The notes under the pieces were generated by a model, which saw nothing but the letters and a program-made list of their open reading frames with translations, did not search any database and had not been told where the DNA came from. The position numbers and the translations under genes were made by a program. From Bosea sp. 29B (GTDB lineage Bacteria; Pseudomonadota; Alphaproteobacteria; Rhizobiales; Beijerinckiaceae), in NCBI RefSeq assembly GCF_902506165.1, contig NZ_LR733817.1, positions 4,679,625 through 4,743,624 of the forward strand: a stretch of 64,000 nt of DNA. The letters run 5' to 3'. Of the stretch, positions 62,123 through 64,000 are shown piece by piece (within the stretch, counting starts at the first letter, position 1; the number at the start of each line of letters is the position of its first letter).

Positions 62123-62833
62123 ATGATCGACAAGCAGGTTCCCGATATGGCCGCGGCGCTGGCTGATATAGGCGACGGCGCCTCCGTCCTCGTGGGCGGC
62201 TTCGGCGCGGTCGGCCAGCCCAATGCACTGATCGACGCGCTGGCGCTGAGCGGCGTGCGCAATCTGACGGTGATCGCCAATAATGCCGGCTTCGAACCGC
62301 AGACCGGGCTCGGCAAGCTGATCGGCAGCGGCGCGGTGTCTAAGTTGATCTGTAGCTTCCCGCGCGGCTCGACCGCCTTCGATGCGCGCTATGAGAAGGG
62401 CGAGATCGAGCTCGAGGTTGTGCCGCAGGGCACGCTGGCCGAGCGGATCAGGGCAGCCGGCGCCGGGGTCGGCGCCTTCTACACCCCGACCGGCGCGGGC
62501 ACGCGCCTCGCCGAGGGCAAGGAGACCCGCAACATCGGCGGGCGCGATCATGTCCTCGAATACGCGCTTGGCGCCGATGTCGCGCTGATCCAGGCCTATA
62601 CCGCCGATCGCTGGGGCAACCTGACCTACAAGGGCAGCGGCCGGAACTTCAATCCGATCATGGCGATGGCGGGCAGGCTCACCATTGTCCAGGTCGCCAG
62701 CATCGCCCCGCTCGGCGAACTCGATCCCAACATCATTGTCACCCCCGGCATCTTCGTGAACCGCGTGCTGACGGTCGCAGGCGGCGATCCGCCCTTGGCG
62801 ACGACATCAGCCAGCAAGGAGGGCGCCCGATGA
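62123..62833 (+). CDS. 3-oxoacid/succinyl-CoA-type CoA-transferase subunit A
   Basis: This 236-residue class I CoA-transferase alpha subunit has VLVGGFGAVGQPNALIDAL (GGF-G-GxP motif, about 29-47) and NLTVIANNAGFE. The C-terminus has NIGGRDHVLEYALGADVALI and DRWGNLTYKG. With subunit B it transfers CoA from succinyl-CoA or acetyl-CoA to a 3-oxo acid. The ATG at 62123 is preceded by GAGAGG. It overlaps subunit B by four bases. Confidence 0.92.
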   Translation: MIDKQVPDMAAALADIGDGASVLVGGFGAVGQPNALIDALALSGVRNLTVIANNAGFEPQTGLGKLIGSGAVSKLICSFPRGSTAFDARYEKGEIELEVVPQGTLAERIRAAGAGVGAFYTPTGAGTRLAEGKETRNIGGRDHVLEYALGADVALIQAYTADRWGNLTYKGSGRNFNPIMAMAGRLTIVQVASIAPLGELDPNIIVTPGIFVNRVLTVAGGDPPLATTSASKEGAR

Positions 62834-63492
62834 CTGCCGCGCTGGATCACACCCCGTTCAGCCGCAAGGAGATGGCTGGTCTCGTCGCGAACGACATCGC
62901 CGAGGGCTGGTACGTCAATCTCGGCATCGGCCTGCCGACCCTGGTTGCCGACCACATCCCCGCCGGGCGCGAGGTCGTGCTGCATTCGGAGAACGGCATT
63001 CTCGGCATGGGGCCGGTGCCCGGCCCGAACGAGGCCGATCCCTGGCTGGTCAATGCCGGCAAGGAGAACGTCACCTTGGTGGCGGGCGCTGCGCTCTTTC
63101 ACCATGCCGACAGCTTCGCGATGATCCGCGGCGGCCATATCGACCTTTGCGTCCTCGGCGCCTTCGAGATCGCCGAGACCGGCGACCTCGCCAACTGGTC
63201 GACCTCCGGCAGTGATCGCACGCCGGCGGTCGGCGGGGCCATGGACCTCGCCGCCGGCGCCCGCAATGTCTGGGTGATGACCACCCATGTCACCAAGGCG
63301 GGCGAGCCCAAGCTCGTGCGGCAATGCCGCTATCCCCTGACCGCGGCGAAGGCGGTGAACCGCATCTACTCGGATCTCGCGGTCATCGACTTGACCGAGG
63401 GCGGCTTCGTGGTGCGCGCGATGGCGCCGGGGATGACGCAAGGCAGATTGCAGGAATTGACCGACGCGCCCCTCACATTTTCGCTGAGGTGA
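62830..63492 (+). CDS. 3-oxoacid/succinyl-CoA-type CoA-transferase subunit B
   Basis: This 220-residue beta subunit has the catalytic Glu54 in LHSENGILGMGP and NLGIGLPTLVADHIP ahead of it. KLVRQCRYPLTAAKAVNRIY is typical of the C-terminal half. The ATGA overlap with subunit A indicates a 1:1 complex. The next gene (ABC ATPase) starts 24 bp later, so one transcript probably covers all four genes. Confidence 0.93.
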   Translation: MTAALDHTPFSRKEMAGLVANDIAEGWYVNLGIGLPTLVADHIPAGREVVLHSENGILGMGPVPGPNEADPWLVNAGKENVTLVAGAALFHHADSFAMIRGGHIDLCVLGAFEIAETGDLANWSTSGSDRTPAVGGAMDLAAGARNVWVMTTHVTKAGEPKLVRQCRYPLTAAKAVNRIYSDLAVIDLTEGGFVVRAMAPGMTQGRLQELTDAPLTFSLR

Positions 63493-63516
63493 ATGCGTGT
63501 CGCGGGAGGACAGACA

Positions 63517-64000
63517 ATGACGGCGGACACCACCGCAGCGATCGAGGTTCGGGGCCTCGAAAAGATTTTCTTCAACACGCAGGACGGCCCGGCCGGCGGC
63601 GTTCGCGATGTCGCCTTCACGCTCAAGCCCGGCACCTTCTTCACGTTGCTCGGGCCGAGCGGCTGCGGCAAGACCACGACCCTGCGCTGCATCGCCGGGC
63701 TGGAGCAGCCCGATCGCGGCCTGATCCGCGTCGGCACCCAGCCGCTCTTCGACGATACCGCCGGCGTCAACGTGCCGCTCAACCGGCGCAATATCGGCAT
63801 GGTCTTCCAGTCCTATGCGATCTGGCCGCATATGAGCGTGTTCGAGAACGTCGCCTTCCCCTTGCGCGTCTCGAAGGACCACGGCTTCGACCGCTCGCAG
63901 ATCGAGCGGATGACCAATGATGCGCTGAAGCGGGTCGGCCTCGACGGCTATGGCAGCCGCTCGGCGACGCGCCTCTCCGGCGGCCAGCAGCAGCGCGTCG
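63517..64000 (+). CDS. ABC transporter ATP-binding protein, Fe3+/polyamine type (partial, cut by window edge)
   Basis: The first 161 codons of an ATPase are visible. Walker A is GPSGCGKTT (residues 46-54), the Q-loop VFQSYAIWPHM follows, and the signature LSGGQQQRV lies at the right edge. The ATG at 63517 follows GGGAGGA. Sequence type matches FbpC/PotA-like subunits that serve fused permeases such as the one at 47744, which has no ATPase beside it. Being in the box D operon, it is the likely engine of that importer. The Walker B and regulatory domain lie outside the window. Confidence 0.9.
   Translation, partial: MTADTTAAIEVRGLEKIFFNTQDGPAGGVRDVAFTLKPGTFFTLLGPSGCGKTTTLRCIAGLEQPDRGLIRVGTQPLFDDTAGVNVPLNRRNIGMVFQSYAIWPHMSVFENVAFPLRVSKDHGFDRSQIERMTNDALKRVGLDGYGSRSATRLSGGQQQRV

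Noticed and set aside
1-64000. CRISPR arrays, rRNA or tRNA genes
   Set aside because: No regularly spaced repeats, no cloverleaf-like sequence with a TTCGA-type arm and no rRNA-like conserved stretch was found by eye.

Overview
The window looks like chromosomal DNA of a GC-rich alphaproteobacterium. A Bosea-like or other Hyphomicrobiales soil or plant-associated organism fits best. The grounds are uniformly high GC, start/stop overlaps of the GTGA, ATGA and TGATG type, an Agrobacterium/Bradyrhizobium-type amino acid:[carrier protein] ligase cluster, and many catabolic and uptake genes. This is an inference from gene content, not a database match. No rRNA, tRNA, CRISPR array, insertion sequence or phage gene is visible. 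Nearly all of the window is accessory metabolism.

Layout. (1) 1-15.5 kb: a GntR-regulated uptake and catabolism region. It holds a peptide/opine-type ABC transporter (binding protein, two permeases, two ATPases) interleaved with two amidohydrolases. It converges on a second unit of GntR regulator, second binding protein, gamma-glutamyltransferase and IlvD/Edd sugar-acid dehydratase. (2) 15.6-25.8 kb: an exopolysaccharide locus with two GT4 glycosyltransferases, a secreted GH5 glycanase, a tandem alpha/beta-hydrolase, a flippase, a Wzz/GumC-like protein and an O-antigen-ligase/polymerase-like protein. (3) 26.1-32.0 kb: a five-gene carrier-protein operon (ACP, acyl-CoA dehydrogenase, aminoacyl-tRNA-synthetase-like ligase, DUF1839 protein, GH2 protein). 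(4) 32.0-38.1 kb: an ammonia-lyase-fold protein without its MIO triad, a two-subunit fumarase/tartrate-dehydratase, a quinone oxidoreductase, an IclR regulator and a Bug-type binding protein. (5) 38.2-39.0 kb: a visibly AT-richer patch with two unrecognised small ORFs. (6) 39.1-44.9 kb: two divergent operons (DUF6282, cupin, HpcH/HpaI aldolase; amino-acid binding protein, Ldh2 dehydrogenase) and an SDR. (7) 44.9-47.6 kb: a globin-coupled chemoreceptor and a SleB-type cell-wall hydrolase. (8) 47.7-64.0 kb: a large CoA-thioester catabolic regulon around one LysR regulator.

The strongest new observation is in region 8. Five intergenic sites share TGAG-N5-CTCA, 12-13 bp, then a block ending TCGTTTGAC. 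They lie upstream of the ABC binding-protein/permease operon, an alpha/beta-hydrolase, a thiolase operon, the GST operon (beside the LysR gene) and the enoyl-CoA hydratase operon. The last operon ends in an ABC ATPase cut by the window edge. The sites therefore tie a split ABC transporter, two Ltp-type 'thiolase' + DUF35 pairs without the thiolase cysteine, two class III CoA-transferases (one degenerate), a dienelactone hydrolase, an MmgE/PrpD protein, an enoyl-CoA hydratase and a two-subunit CoA-transferase into one probable pathway. It would import a carboxylic acid, activate it with CoA and cleave it by retro-aldol or thiolytic steps. The substrate is unknown.

Several proteins have altered catalytic motifs: an ammonia-lyase fold with Gln-Ser-Asp for Ala-Ser-Gly, an amidohydrolase without HxH, three alpha/beta-hydrolase nucleophile elbows without Ser, and a CaiB homologue without its Asp. 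These are listed as separate findings.
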